Assembly: GCA_003427395.1 (NCBI GenBank)
Contig: BFEA01000085.1
Span: forward strand, 718,969-757,881
Length of the DNA: 38,913 nucleotides
Direction of reading: 5' to 3'
Origin: Chara braunii
Lineage: Eukaryota > Streptophyta > Charophyceae > Charales > Characeae
The notes beneath the pieces are model-generated. The model did no database searches. It was given only the letters and a program-made list of their open reading frames with translations, and was not told the DNA's origin. The position numbers and the translations under genes were made by a program. Shown piece after piece: positions 29,177 through 38,913 of this stretch; positions within the stretch are counted from its first letter, which is position 1; the number at the start of each line of letters is the position of its first letter.

Positions 29177-30299
29177 TGAAAGGAATATGAGTGAGAGCAA
29201 TGTACAGAAAACCAAATTGCAAAATCACACAGAAGTCCAGATGGTCATGTACAAGCAGACAGTTCAAATGCGCCAAGATTCCATCCAAATAAGAGCAATA
29301 CAATGAACTCGTGAGCCAATGTTCGAGCCCTCAGGCCACACCAATGTTGCTCCTCTCTGTCTGGCGCTCAGCGCCCAGCCTATTCTACTGGCCTACATAG
29401 CCTATCTACGTGAATACAACAGGCTCAGTTTGACTTTGAAGACCAATGTACATGTCGTCAACACCAAATGCCGACCTCCCACATACACCAGGTACGTATC
29501 CTCGTCTCCCCACATCACCCCCTGTCACCCACTTCTGCGCCTCCTCCCGAAGACCCCCTGTCGCCCTCCTCTGCCTTGTGCCCTGCAGCTCGGCTATGGC
29601 TGCTAGTGCCCTGCTGCCCTGCAGTGCCCTCACCTCTCAGCGCCCTCGCTCGCCCCAGCCCAAACTAACAGCGCATGCAGACACTTGCTTGCTAGTGCAG
29701 AAGTGTGTGTTCGCAATGCCCGCATAGTCCAGAATGCCCAACTCTGGCCAGCCTCCTCCCTATATGGGAGAGGCTGCCGCTGCTGGACTGTGTGAGCCTG
29801 GCTGTGGAAGTTTCCAGTAGCTTCCGGTCGGGCACCAGTGTCTGCGCCCAGGCCAACTCTCACAGTTACGGGCCTGGGCCCTTTTTAGTTGGGCACGCCC
29901 AGATCTTTCCAGGCTTCAAGTTGTTTGCTGCATTTGCAGTGGCCCACGGGATAGATATGACGATGAAGCTGCTTTCTTGTTGGCCAGTCGCCATTTCATG
30001 ATGTGTCAGCCTCTCAATGTGTGGGCCGGGGGCACAACCACCCTGGCCCTGGGCTCAACTGCCTGGCGCAGTTGTCTCTTCTGGGAGAGCCAAGGGGAAG
30101 GCCCAAGTTGCTCCTCGACCAACTGTCGTGCAGCAGCTGTCTGAGACCCACATTGGAAAATGCTGGGATAAGGTCCTCACAAGGACCTCTGTGAATATTC
30201 AGGCCCGCTTTCACTTAGGGCGGGCACCAGGCTTGCTGGGGGCCACAATCACTACATATGCATGTTGTCTAATGGCCCCCTGAGGACACAGTCCTCACA
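29177..30299 (-). mobile_element. E5 3' LTR
   Basis: On the minus strand it starts TGTGAGGACTG at 30299 beside the polypurine tract and ends ATTCCTTTCA at 29177. The end aligns with the E1 and E2 LTR ends, including 'GTGATTTTGCAATYTGG' upstream. It contains the AT-core palindrome (29756-29770) and the GGCGC hairpin (29361-29378). Confidence 0.8.
29756..29770 (-). promoter_or_regulatory. AT-core palindrome in E5 LTR
   Basis: CTCCC-TATAT-GGGAG. The arms differ from those in E1 but stay complementary. Confidence 0.4.
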
Positions 30300-30312
30300 T
30301 TCCATCCCCCTT
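30300..30312 (-). other. E5 polypurine tract
   Basis: The minus strand reads AAGGGGGATGGAA just before the LTR start TGTGAGG. Confidence 0.75.
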
Positions 30313-30339
30313 GGCTTCGAAAGCCCGCTGAGATGCTTC

Positions 30340-31735
30340 TATGCAGGTGCCTTCCCGTTCAACCTTCTTTCATATTCTGCCACAATCTTAGGTGCTGTTT
30401 CAATTAGTTCCTCTCTGGTGAATCATCGGTCTTCTTTTGGATCCGTGTGATGCCTGAATCTGACCCTGGATTCCCTATTGGGTTTCGGCGGTCTTCCTCT
30501 GCCCACAGGCTTGGGAACAGGCATGTCTCTGTGCTCCAAAATGTTGTCGACGTCCACGTGGCCATCCATGGTTGGGGGCAGCATAGAACTCCTTGATGGG
30601 AATTGGTTTGTCTCAGCGAAAGGTGCAGTCTTTGAGCTGTGAAACACAGGGTAAGCGCGTAGGTGGCCAGGGATTCGAATCACATACAAGGGACCATCCT
30701 CTTCACTGCCCACAGTATCCAAGACTTCCCAAGGACCGAAGTATCAAGGCATTAGTTTCCTAGAGATGCGGAATTCCTGCCCTAACTCATTTGACTTAAC
30801 CCAGACCTGTTCCCCTACCTGAAATGTGGACTGTCGGCGATGCTTGTTCTCAGAGGCACTCATTGCCTCTTGAGGCTTCTTGATGTGTTCGACAGCTTGC
30901 TGCAGCAACTTCTTGTACTGGACACCAAATTCAATGGTTCCAGTAGTTGCAGCAGGTCGGTTTTCAGCCAGGAGGAAGTCTAGAGCAGATATAGGCTTCC
31001 ACCCCAAGTGCATCTGATTCGGACTGACCCCAGTGGTGTTGTGCACATCGTTGTTGTACAGGCTGGCGATTCGGGGTAGCTTCTCATCCCAGTCATCTTG
31101 GCTGGGCTTTATGTAATGCCTCAGCAGACGCTGCACCACTCGGTTCATTTGTTCAGCCTGCCCGTTGGCTTCAGGATGATTTCTAGAAGTCATCTGGAGT
31201 TGGCTGCCCGTCTGTTCTGCAGCTTATTTCCACATTTCACTTGTGAATTGGATATCTCTGTCACTAACGATAGTCCTTGGCAGTCCAAAGTCACGCACCC
31301 AGTTATCCATGAATAACGTGATGACGTGCTCAGTCCTTGTGGTCTCTGGCATGGCAACCAGTCTGGCGAAATTAGTAAACCTAACTATGATGAAGATATG
31401 CCTCTTGCCACTCTTGCTGGTCACGAGGGTATCCATGAAATCCATGGAAACACTAGGTCCCGGACCAGCAGGAATGGGTAAAGGCTCTAGTAACCCAAGT
31501 TGAACTTGAGTCCGCAGCTTGTTCCGCTGCTGGTCACAAGGGTATCCATGAAATCCATGGAAACACAAGGTCCCGGACCAGCAGGAACGGGTAAAGGCTC
31601 TAGTAACCCAAGTGGAACTCGAGTCCACTGCTTGTACTGCTGACAGACTTGACAAGTCTGAACATATTGTTTAGCTTCGTCTAGCATACCAGGCCACGAA
31701 AATCGTTGTACCAGATTCGCACTAAAAATCTCCTC
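30340..31735 (-). pseudogene. E5 integrase, 5'-truncated
   Basis: It is a relative of the E1 and E2 integrases. 31224-31735 holds the second half of the zinc domain ('CQVCQQ'), the first Asp ('VSMDFMDTL') and the second Asp ('VSDRDIQFTS'). 30744-31193 holds the Glu ('NGQAEQMNRV') and the full SH3-like tail ('TFQVGEQVWVK'). 30423-30722 gives 'GHLRAYPVFHSSK' and the chromodomain-like part. At 30420-30422 TGA replaces the Trp codon of 'EDRWFTREEL'; the tail then reads on to TAG at 30340-30342. The coding similarity stops near 31735 inside the zinc domain, so RT and everything upstream are gone. Confidence 0.88.
31416..31641 (-). repeat. 113-bp tandem duplication in E5 integrase
   Basis: The stretch GGTATCCATGAAATCCATGG...CCCGGACCAGCAGGAA...CTAGTAACCCAAGT recurs with a period of 113 bases. 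It duplicates the segment with the first catalytic Asp. Confidence 0.92.
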
Positions 31736-31739
31736 TTCC

Positions 31740-32345
31740 CTACACTCTTAAAGAATGCAAAGGGCCCAGCATGACGCTTCCCGCTGGGCCGAGCGAAATA
31801 CGGTGCGGCTGGGGGCGGGACTGCAGCAAGGGAATTTGGCAGCATTTCGCGCGCGGCCATTGGGGGCCGGGACTGGAGGGCGGGCGTGGACTGTGTGTTT
31901 GTTCTCTTTTTTTAGCGTGAGCGAGGTGTGCGCATTGCGTGGGCCTGTGGGGAGTGTTGTGCTTGGACAGTGGATTTTTGTTTTATTTTTTAGCGCGGGG
32001 GGGAGAGGAGGTTATCGGAGCGTTCGTGGCTTCGCATCCACGGCGGGGACAGGTCGGGGTGTACATCGCATGGGCCTGTGGGGGGTGTGGTGCGTGGGCT
32101 GTGGCGTGGCAGCAGGCTGGCAGTGGAGTGCGGACTGCGAGAGCGCCATGCGTGGACTGTGGCGCAGCAGCGTCAGGAGTGGGGTGCATGGCCTGTGGCG
32201 CGACCGCGGAGTGTGTGAGAGAGGAGGTTATCGGAGCGTCAGTGTGGGGAGTGCGGTGCGTGGGCGACTGGACGACAGCGGATGGCAACGATGCGTAGGC
32301 CTGGGGGAAGTGTGTGCGGTGGGAGAGCGTCACGACACTATAAAA
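31740..32345 (+). repeat. GC-rich degenerate repeat region
   Basis: Words such as GGGCCTGTGGGG.GTGTGGTG and GAGAGGAGGTTATCGGAGCGT (32003 and 32219) recur. It is open for 198 codons on the plus strand (31755-32351), but the product is Gly/Trp/Arg/Cys-rich and repetitive, as expected from GC-rich repeats. CCAAT- and GC-box-like words near 31855 could be promoter-like, without further support. Confidence 0.5.
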
Positions 32346-32347
32346 CC

Positions 32348-32349
<2 letters not shown>

Positions 32350-32410
<61 letters not shown>

Positions 32411-32430
32411 ACGATGCGTGCGAGATATAT

Positions 32431-32503
<73 letters not shown>

Positions 32504-32568
32504 CTGAGTGTTCACAGCGGAAGCGCCAATGGAGCGCAGTGGTGGGTCGGTCAAAATGGCCAAACGAG

Positions 32569-32627
<59 letters not shown>
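32350..32627. repeat. Compound microsatellite cluster
   Basis: (AG)n 32350-32405, (CA)n 32434-32460, (AG)n 32461-32497, (CT)n 32569-32588, (CTAT)n 32585-32627. The two AG blocks are each followed by ATCTGC, suggesting a local duplication. Confidence 0.95.
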
Positions 32628-32628
<1 letters not shown>

Positions 32629-34058
32629 GCATTGCCGTTGGCTGCAATGTAACCCTCATGTGTAATAGTTATTAAACTGCATGCGGCTTCCGCTTGAGCA
32701 CATGGTATTGGAAACAGTTACCGCCTGTGGCTTATTCAAGTGTCAATGGAGCTGTAGAAGAGTGGAGAGATGACTGTGGAGTGCAATAAATTCGGAAAAG
32801 AAAGGAGTGTTTGTGTGTGTGTGTGTGTGTGCGTGGAGTGGGNNGGGGGGGGAGGGGGGGAAGAATAAGGGAAAAGAGGTACAGGCTAATGCAGGAAAAA
32901 GAGCAACACCAACATCCCCATACACACACATATGCACATGTTTCTTCGGTTCTTTGTTTATTTACACACTGTAAACGAAAGCTGCCCAGATGCGATCGGA
33001 GGACTAGAGCTGCTCGGGAACCGAGGACTCGGGGATGAGAGGTATGTCTGCTGCCTGTAAGCTGTTTAGTATAGGGTGTAGACAACCACTGGGATATGCC
33101 TTCAACACTGCCTAAGTCTGAAAGAAATGAAAACTGTGGATATCGCCCGGGCCTTCAAAAAAAAAAAAAAAATGTCGCAACCCATTCGCCCATCTTTCAC
33201 CAAACACAACCCGCCCTTCCACGCTGCGGCCACTGATGATGATGATGATGGGGAACATTGTCATGGTCGCCGCTGATGAAGTGATCGGAGGAAGTGTCGG
33301 GTCAATCTGCTGATGATAGTATTAATAACGATGATGGCATGGATGCGACAAAGGAGACCCATGTGGATGCGACAAAGAAGCACGATGAGAAAGAAAAGGA
33401 GGGAGGTAAGCTGGATGAGGGGGACAAGGTCTGTCGGCGGAGGAGAAAGGAGGGAGGAAGAAGAGGGGAGGAAGCTTACGAGTCCTTTTTTTTTCTTTTT
33501 TCTTTTTCAGCGCTGCAGACGCTCGTGATGACAAGGGGGAGCAGATGAGAGACGTGAAGGAGCGGAAGTCAAGAAAACCCTTAAGACAATCCAAACCTGA
33601 TTTCATCTCTGCATCCAACCTATCATCCCTTCTGACTTCAACCCACTTTCTATCTACTCCCGACACGATCCGGCTTAACCTGATCCCGATCTGATCCCGT
33701 CCCATCCCATCCTGACCTCAACCTACTCTCCACCCGATCTCGGCTTAACCCGAGAGTTTCTACTTTATTTTTTCCATGGGCGATAGCTGGGCCGAGCACT
33801 GGTGGTTTAAGATGACGGTCCAGCAGTGAGTGCCACGTGGAAGCGGCCTATGCCATTTAATGGGTGGACATTGGGCGTTACACAGTGAGTGCCACGTCGC
33901 ATGTTTAGAGTGGATGTGAAGGGAGGTCGTTTGAGTTTATCATCCGACAAGAAGTGGATGCCAGGTGGAGCTCGGGAGGATAGCATTGGGATGGACCATT
34001 GGTCGATGAGCAAGGAGTGCCTATTGTCCTTGTCCTGTATATATATATATATATATGT

Positions 34059-34107
<49 letters not shown>

Positions 34108-34208
34108 ACTCCTTACTCGCACATGCAGTCATACTTGATGTTCCGTTTGGGTGGGTTGGCTCCTCGCTCCACGTACAGCATGCTTGGTGTTGCGTGATGA
34201 GGATGATT
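32628..34208. other. Unassigned spacer with low-complexity tracts
   Basis: It has a TG run with two N bases (about 32812-32850), an A run (33157-33172), ATG repeats (33236-33250), purine-rich sequence followed by a strong pyrimidine tract ending TTTTTCAG (near 33510), CAGTGAGTGCCACGT repeated at 33824 and 33883, and an AT/AG microsatellite (34038-34104). The charged ORF at 33294-33548 reflects purine-rich composition. No gene can be supported. Confidence 0.5.
34038..34104. repeat. (AT)n then (AG)n microsatellite
   Basis: AT 34038-34056, then AG 34063-34104. Confidence 0.95.
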
Positions 34209-34560
34209 CTACTGAAGAGTCAGGGAATGGAGGACTTTCTCCACCTTCCCATCTTTCTCTAGGCGAAAGTATGTCTGGACTCCCTCGACGTAATCCTCGA
34301 GTCGCATAGTGCGATTGTCTGCGAGGGTACTGACTATAGGGTCTGCTAACTTTTGGACTTTCAGATTCAACTTCAACTTCTGCAGCGCTTTCCTACTGAT
34401 GTAGCTGCGTGTGGCCCCACTGTTTCTAAGGGCCCCTACTTTACCTCTAAAAATCTTTACATCTACTAACATTACTTGTCCTTTGGCATCCTTCTTCATC
34501 TTGGTCCAGGCAGGCATCCTCTCCTTCGACTCTTCAGCCACGCCTGTGAGGGAAGTACCT
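34209..34560 (-). pseudogene. E3 protease, Asp-to-Asn active site, truncated
   Basis: This is part of the 34209-34730 open frame. The active-site context reads 'ALRNSGATRSYISRKALQKL'; retropepsins have D-S-G-A, so the catalytic Asp is Asn here. The frame ends after 'EKVLHSLTLQ', before the expected second half with the I-L-G-M motif. Confidence 0.8.
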
Positions 34561-34649
34561 AAAGAGACTCTTACACAAGCACTCTCTAGACATCTGTCTA
34601 GGTACTGGCCAGCAACCTCTGCCATAGACGCATGTGGGTTGGGAGTTTG

Positions 34650-35275
34650 TATATGGTGTGCACACTCTTCTCCACATGACGGGCAGTTGCAACCCCTACC
34701 GGCAGTTGCCTTTTGCTGCCTGTGCAGCATAACGGGCCTCTATACTTGGGGCAATATTTACTAATATGCCCAGGATCACCACAATAAATGCTGATACTGG
34801 TCTATTCTCCTGTGCCACACTGACTTTCGAGACCCAGATCCTCCCAGGGCTTGCCTTGCGGCCAGCTAGGGTGCCATCCACCCCTCCTGGGAGGTGACCG
34901 ACTAGAACGAGGACGGTTTTGCGGGGGACCATAACCCCTGCCTCTGTCTTGGCGGTTTCCTCTATATGGTGTGCACACTCTTCTCCACATGGTCTAGAGG
35001 TAAGGGCAGTTGCAATTCCTACCGGCAGTTGCCTTTTGCTGCCTGTGCAGCAAAACGGGCCTCTATACTCAGGGCAATATTTACTAATATGCCCAGGATC
35101 ACCGCAATAAATGCTGATAGTGGTCTATTCTCTTCTGCCACACTGATTGTTCGAGACCCAGATCTTCCCAGGGCTTGCCTTGCGGCCAACTTGGGTGCCA
35201 TCCACCCCTCCTGGGAGGTTATCGACTACCCCTGCCTCTCTCTTGGCGGTTTCCTCATCCACCCCTCCTGGGAGG
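34650..35275 (-). repeat. 313-bp tandem duplication of the nucleocapsid region
   Basis: TATATGGTGTGCACACTCTT begins at 34650 and again at 34963. Each copy carries a zinc-knuckle segment. Substitutions between the copies are scattered. Confidence 0.92.
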
Positions 35276-35330
35276 TTATCGACTACCCCTATCGACTACC
35301 CTCGGCCACCAGAGGCCCGACCCCCTTGGC
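35200..35330 (-). repeat. 57-bp and 14-bp nested duplications
   Basis: ATCCACCCCTCCTGGGAGG recurs at 35200 and 35257 (period 57). Just after the second copy, TATCGACTACCC is itself repeated with a period of about 14. Confidence 0.85.
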
Positions 35331-36421
35331 CCCAGCCTCCTCCTCTTCCTTGCGGCCTCCCTCCGGCTGCGACAGCAGCGTATGTCCTCCCCTGACTCAT
35401 ACTACTGTCCTCCTCCTCGAGGCCTCACTCAATTCGATTGTACGGGACCTCCTCCATACCACCGTCATCTAAAGTAAGGATCAAGTGATCCTTAGCCTTA
35501 ACCTGTCCCCAGATGGTATGTCCTTTCCACTTTTTACCCTTGTCTAAGTCCTTGTGCCAGAAAGTGGAGGCTGGCATGGACTGAGCCTCAAAGGCTACCA
35601 CTTCCCTACTTAGTGTATCGTAGGTAATGGCAGACTCCTTAAGAAAAAGTGCTCTCGTAAGGACTCAGGCATAGCACGATACTGCACCAATTGGGCCTCC
35701 GTGACCCCATGGCTAGGGATGCGACCAACTCATCCATGACTCCTTGGAGTGCGAGAGCACTCCGCCACTGTCGTGAGTGAATAGTCTGTTGCTCATCGAA
35801 GACTTTAATCCCCATCGTGACGTCTACAAATCCCTAGCAGAGCAACCTGAAGAACTCGCTCAGGGGGGTGATTATGGAGTACGCTACCATGTCATTTTCA
35901 CACTTGGCAGCCCGGGCAAGCGATCGGGCGAAGCTAGCTGCTTCGTCCTTAAGAGCGTGAAAGGCGAGGAGGACTTGCTTCTCAGGGAGGATCTTCTGAA
36001 GGTGAACGTATGATCTGGACTTTGTTCTTGAGATCCGCTTGCTCGGCCAAATGTGCATGTTGTTCCCTTGTGGCGGCCAACTCCTCCATTCTGTCGCCAT
36101 CTCTATGCGCCTCCTCCTCCGTCTTCTAAGGCGCAACTTCCACTCCATCCTCTTTTCCTCCTCCAAGGGATCTTGAACTGCTTGGATCTCGGCAATTGTC
36201 GTGTCTCTCTCGTCCTGCTTTAACAACTCACCATATTCTCCAACTTCTCCTTTTCTTTCGTGCCACTTGAATCTCCTTCCCCTGTCTTCCAACAAGGCTT
36301 GCTTCTTCGCCTGCTTTAACAACTCTTTCTTCTCCTTTCTCTCTTTTAGTATGGCGGCGGCTTACTGTTCCTGCTCCTTAGTGTATGGAGTCGTGCTCGT
36401 ACCACCACGCATGTCAACCAT

Positions 36422-37508
36422 GGTGAGAGGTGCACAACTGAGTGTCAGTTTTACTCCTCACCACTTAGACTTCCAACCCCTGACCGACTTAACTTACTAA
36501 CTGAGTCTCCAAGGACCATAGAGCCTTACCCTTTGATCCAGTCAGGTTACCACGAGCGACGGAAGCTTTCACCACCACTGTCCTTTACAGTCCAGTCCGA
36601 GATGCCTTGCACCTGCGGTCAGTCCCACCTGGCTTTCACTCGGGTTCAGGACCCTGTCAACTAGGGTCTCTAGCCTGGACCTAAAACTAAGGCTGTCACT
36701 ACAGGACTTATCGCTGATCAGGAGGCATTTAAGGAGATCCTTCGTAACTCCTTAGGAATGATTTAACGTCGCAAACAAGACGACGTGATCAGCAAGTCCT
36801 GTCAAGACTTAGACAGCCCGTTGTGCAGCCCACCTCTCGGATTCTGGGCCTAATGTGCAACACCGATCAGCCCGCCGGTCAGTACCGGTCCTTGGGAGGG
36901 TTCGTGTCCTCCTGGTTAGTCGAGTCGTCATACATGGCCTTTAGCCCTACTTAGCCCGTGTGGGTTTGGTCAACAAGGCTCTATCCTTCATACACAGAGT
37001 TCCTAGCACCTGGACGAAAGAGACTCAATGCAGAAAGAAAAGAGACATACTTGGCAAGTACCAAGGGGTACATCCATAGGGCGAGGGAATAGGCTAAGGG
37101 CTTGGCGAGATTATACGAACTCCAGCGTGGTCAATTTCGTGGTCAACAGCCTCGGTCAACGCTGGTCAAAGCTTGGTCAACTTGCCGGTCAACGTCAGCA
37201 AACTCTCCAGTCAAACTTCCCCTTTCTCTCTCCTTCGTTGTAACCTTGTGTCCGAGCTCCGCGGCTATGGCCGCTTTTCTCCTTTGGACCGCAGAACAAT
37301 CTTGTATCGCTCCTCTCTCTCTCTCTCTCTCTGTCTCTCTCGCTCGCTCTTCTTCATCGTTGTCTTTTCTGCAGGTACACGGCACCTCACTCTGCAACAG
37401 AGCTATGGCGAATTCTTCTTGCTTCGGTGCACCTCAGCTATGGCGCCCACTGACACACGTCTTCCTCCGTGCTGGCAACGGCCAGGGCGCGCGGGGTAAC
37501 GAGAACCA
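36422..37508 (-). other. E3 5' leader
   Basis: About 1.1 kb between PBS and gag without a credible ORF. It includes the stem-loop at 36691-36818, a run of 'GGTCAAC' words near 37130-37200 and a CT tract at about 37312-37342. Confidence 0.6.
36691..36818 (-). ncRNA. Conserved branched stem-loop in E3 leader
   Basis: ACAGGACTT (36701-36709) and GCTGATCA (36713-36720) pair with TGATCAGC (36786-36793) and AAGTCCTGT (36794-36802): 17 pairs with a 3-base bulge. GGCTGTC (36691-36697) and GACAGCC (36812-36818) extend it. The 65-base loop holds AAGGAG/CTCCTT (36731-36736, 36748-36753) and CGTC/GACG (36767-36770, 36779-36782). The same plan, with changed but complementary stems, is in the E2 leader at 9781-9875. 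Confidence 0.6.
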
Positions 37509-37520
37509 GCTCTGATACCA
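37509..37520 (-). other. E3 primer binding site
   Basis: The minus strand reads TGGTATCAGAGC, the standard site complementary to the 3' end of initiator tRNA-Met, one base from the LTR end at 37522. Confidence 0.9.
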
Positions 37521-37521
37521 A

Positions 37522-38040
37522 TGCAATCAGACTCGCTTTCACTTCCACTTCACGCTGGCGCAGGGCGCCCACTCAAAGCTTAGAGATATGGAAATCAAGA
37601 ACACAGTTCATATGCAAGTTCTCTTCAACAGGCGATGGCGCATCGGCGCGTGAACATCCCAACCTTCGTCACTGTGTCCATCCCCACTGTTCACATACAC
37701 TCACTCTGGATCACCCTGAATACCACCACACACACACACTTAATCTAACTTCCTCCTACAACGGCTATGGGCGCACTACCACTACTGACTAAGGCTACAA
37801 TCTCCCTTCAGCCCACTCCGTTTCCGGGCAACCTGCGGATCACCTTCGCACAAGACGCTGTTGCAGCGCTTCCGCATGGCTTACACAGCAAATGAATGAA
37901 TGGCTGGGCGCTGCCTCTTGATTATACTTTTGTAACTCGTTGGTCTGCCCCTTTCCCAAACCCTTGGTGTACACAGTCCCTCACTGTACTTGCTGGACTG
38001 GACTCTGACTGACTGGGACCGATACCGCCGACTGCATGGG
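37522..38040 (-). mobile_element. E3 5' LTR (outer edge uncertain)
   Basis: The inner end TGCAATCAGA matches the LTR end at 84-93. It contains a GGCGC hairpin (37553-37575) and AGTATAATC near 37923-37932 as a possible TATA box. With no second copy in the window, the outer end cannot be fixed; a TGCAGTCGG near 38038 is one candidate. Confidence 0.6.
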
Positions 38041-38151
38041 TTCGCACTGGAAATCACTTCTGAGAGGGGGAGCGGCAGGGAAAGGGTGGGGGGGGAGTGA
38101 GAAGTGTAGGGGAAATGGTAGAGGGACGAAGGGAAGAACGAGGAAAACCCA

Positions 38152-38155
<4 letters not shown>

Positions 38156-38188
<33 letters not shown>
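38156..38188. repeat. (GA)n microsatellite
   Basis: About sixteen GA units. Confidence 0.95.
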
Positions 38189-38192
<4 letters not shown>

Positions 38193-38766
38193 TTCTTTTA
38201 TCGGATTAATCTTTTCTTAGGGTCTTTCAGTTCATCCAATCTGTGTTTTTTTTCCGTCTTTCATCTCTTTACCAATGCTGTGAAAGTGCAATATCACTCT
38301 ATTTATGTTTGTTAGAGAGAGAGGGGGAGTTTCTCTAACATTTCGTTTTTTGTTCCGTTTAGTTTATATCTTGTTTCCCTTTTCTTTTTGTAACTTTTTG
38401 TTTTGTGTGTTTTTCATGGCTACCATGCGGACATACAAACGTGCATCCAGACGGTCTAGGATCCGGTGTCTGGATGCCAGACCGTAGGGGGCCCGTCTGG
38501 AGGGGGCCAAAACCCCAAAAATAAGAAAAAAGGGAGGCACCTTGGACCTGTTCCTCGGGTCGAGGGCACCGCCCCAAAATTGTTTCGTGGATTCCTGGGG
38601 CCGGTGTTCGTCGCACAGGGCGGCCGGACCAGCCCCTTTCTTACTTCCCGCTCTAACAGTGCAGAGTCGTGCAGACCGTTGGCGGGTCCAAGCAAACTTC
38701 GTAATTTGTCGCCCGCCCTACCATCTGCCCTTCCATGTGCTATCGGCCGACACACACGCACACCCA

Positions 38767-38799
<33 letters not shown>

Positions 38800-38913
38800 G
38801 GAAAGCAAGGGTGGTACTGGCGGGCGTCAGCGAGCACGCACACACACACGGAGAGAAAGAGAGCCGTCATGACTTGCGACGCTTCATCAGGTGTGAGTGG
38901 CGCGCAACAAGGG
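38189..38913. other. Right-end sequence, unassigned
   Basis: T-rich sequence to about 38410, then overlapping inverted repeats, GC-rich sequence, and CA tracts (about 38781-38800 and 38837-38848). No gene recognised. Confidence 0.45.
38443..38485. repeat. Overlapping inverted repeats
   Basis: GCATCCAGAC (38443-38452) is perfectly inverted at 38468-38477. ACGGTCT (38451-38457) is inverted as AGACCGT at 38479-38485. The two stems overlap, so they are alternatives. Confidence 0.7.

Larger units (their letters stand above)
34561..36421 (-). pseudogene. E3 gag
   Basis: The start is ATG at 36419-36421 ('MVDMRGGTSTTPYTKEQEQ'). It is followed at once by TAA at 36362-36364 where a Gln or Glu codon is likely, then a Lys/Glu-rich coiled coil ('ILKERKEKKELLKQAKKQ') seen in 35834-36322, with an Arg run. 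The middle (35460-35830) is readable only in pieces ('PASTFWHKDLDKGKKWKG'). The C-terminal nucleocapsid part (34650-35300) has zinc-knuckle relics 'YCGDPGHISKYCP', in which the first Cys is missing, present twice because of a tandem duplication. Confidence 0.7.
34209..38040 (-). mobile_element. E3: 5' half of a Ty3/gypsy element
   Basis: Reading right to left: LTR, perfect PBS, 1.1-kb leader, gag and the start of protease. RT, integrase and the 3' LTR are absent. The coding similarity ends abruptly at about 34209. The outer LTR edge near 38040 is approximate. Confidence 0.8.

Noticed and set aside
31755-32351. 198-codon plus-strand ORF as a gene
   Set aside because: It is made of recurring GC-rich words, gives a repetitive Gly/Trp/Arg product, and neighbouring frames are open too. 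It fits degenerate repeats better than a gene.
33294-33548. Charged ORF followed by a pyrimidine tract and CAG, as host exons
   Set aside because: The sequence is purine-rich low complexity, and joining at the likely donor leads to an early stop. No family was recognised.
36691-36818. Hammerhead ribozyme in the E3 leader
   Set aside because: The core CTGATGA...GAAA and a GTH cleavage site are not present; the CTGATC word belongs to the outer stem.

Overview
The window looks like a repeat-rich plant-lineage nuclear genome. It has no bacterial operons, rRNA or tRNA genes. It is dominated by nested, decayed Ty3/gypsy (Metaviridae) LTR retrotransposons, with long GA, CT and AC microsatellites, degenerate minisatellites and a few traces of host exons. 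The Gag and integrase wording (for example the 'KFEDYMHQDPIGWW' Gag stretch and the 'PYGELRPMPIP' integrase stretch), the tRNA-iMet type primer sites and the TE-filled introns recall the charophyte alga Chara braunii. That assignment rests on recollection and was not tested by a search. Single N bases (25130, 32843-32844) show a draft assembly.

Layout. (1) 1-2530: the last 93 bases of an LTR abut an 80-bp tandem duplication; then comes the integrase tail of a plus-strand element (E1) with its polypurine tract and a 1.3-kb LTR. (2) 2782-11132: E2, a complete minus-strand element with target-site duplication, unequal LTRs, PBS, long structured leader, and broken gag, protease, RT-RNase H and integrase. 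(3) 11133-18595: no large element; a G-rich tract, a SINE-like sequence, two plus-strand exons of a FACT subunit SPT16-like gene, a cluster of decayed RING-finger-like modules, an AC array and unassigned ORFs. (4) 18596-27089: E4, a second, different minus-strand Ty3 lineage with 1.2-kb LTRs carrying 46-bp U3 repeats and CT arrays; an internal segment is duplicated around foreign filler. (5) 27090-29176: spacer with two short tandem duplications. (6) 29177-31735: E5, 3' LTR plus integrase of a minus-strand relative of E1/E2, 5'-truncated. (7) 31740-34208: GC-rich degenerate repeats, a compound microsatellite and low-complexity sequence. (8) 34209 to about 38040: E3, the 5' half of a minus-strand element (LTR, perfect PBS, leader, gag, protease). 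(9) To 38913: GA tract, overlapping inverted repeats, CA tract.

No element here can be autonomous: each has frameshifts and stops, and all three visible protease active sites are altered. Three observations stand out. First, a stem-loop RNA with compensatory changes is shared by the leaders of E2 and E3. Second, two phase-matched SPT16-like exons lie among the transposons; the internally complete elements lie antisense to them. Third, a tandem set of RING-like modules lies next to the SPT16-like exons. The 5' LTR of E2 has also lost the segment holding a palindromic ATATA-core promoter candidate found in related LTRs.
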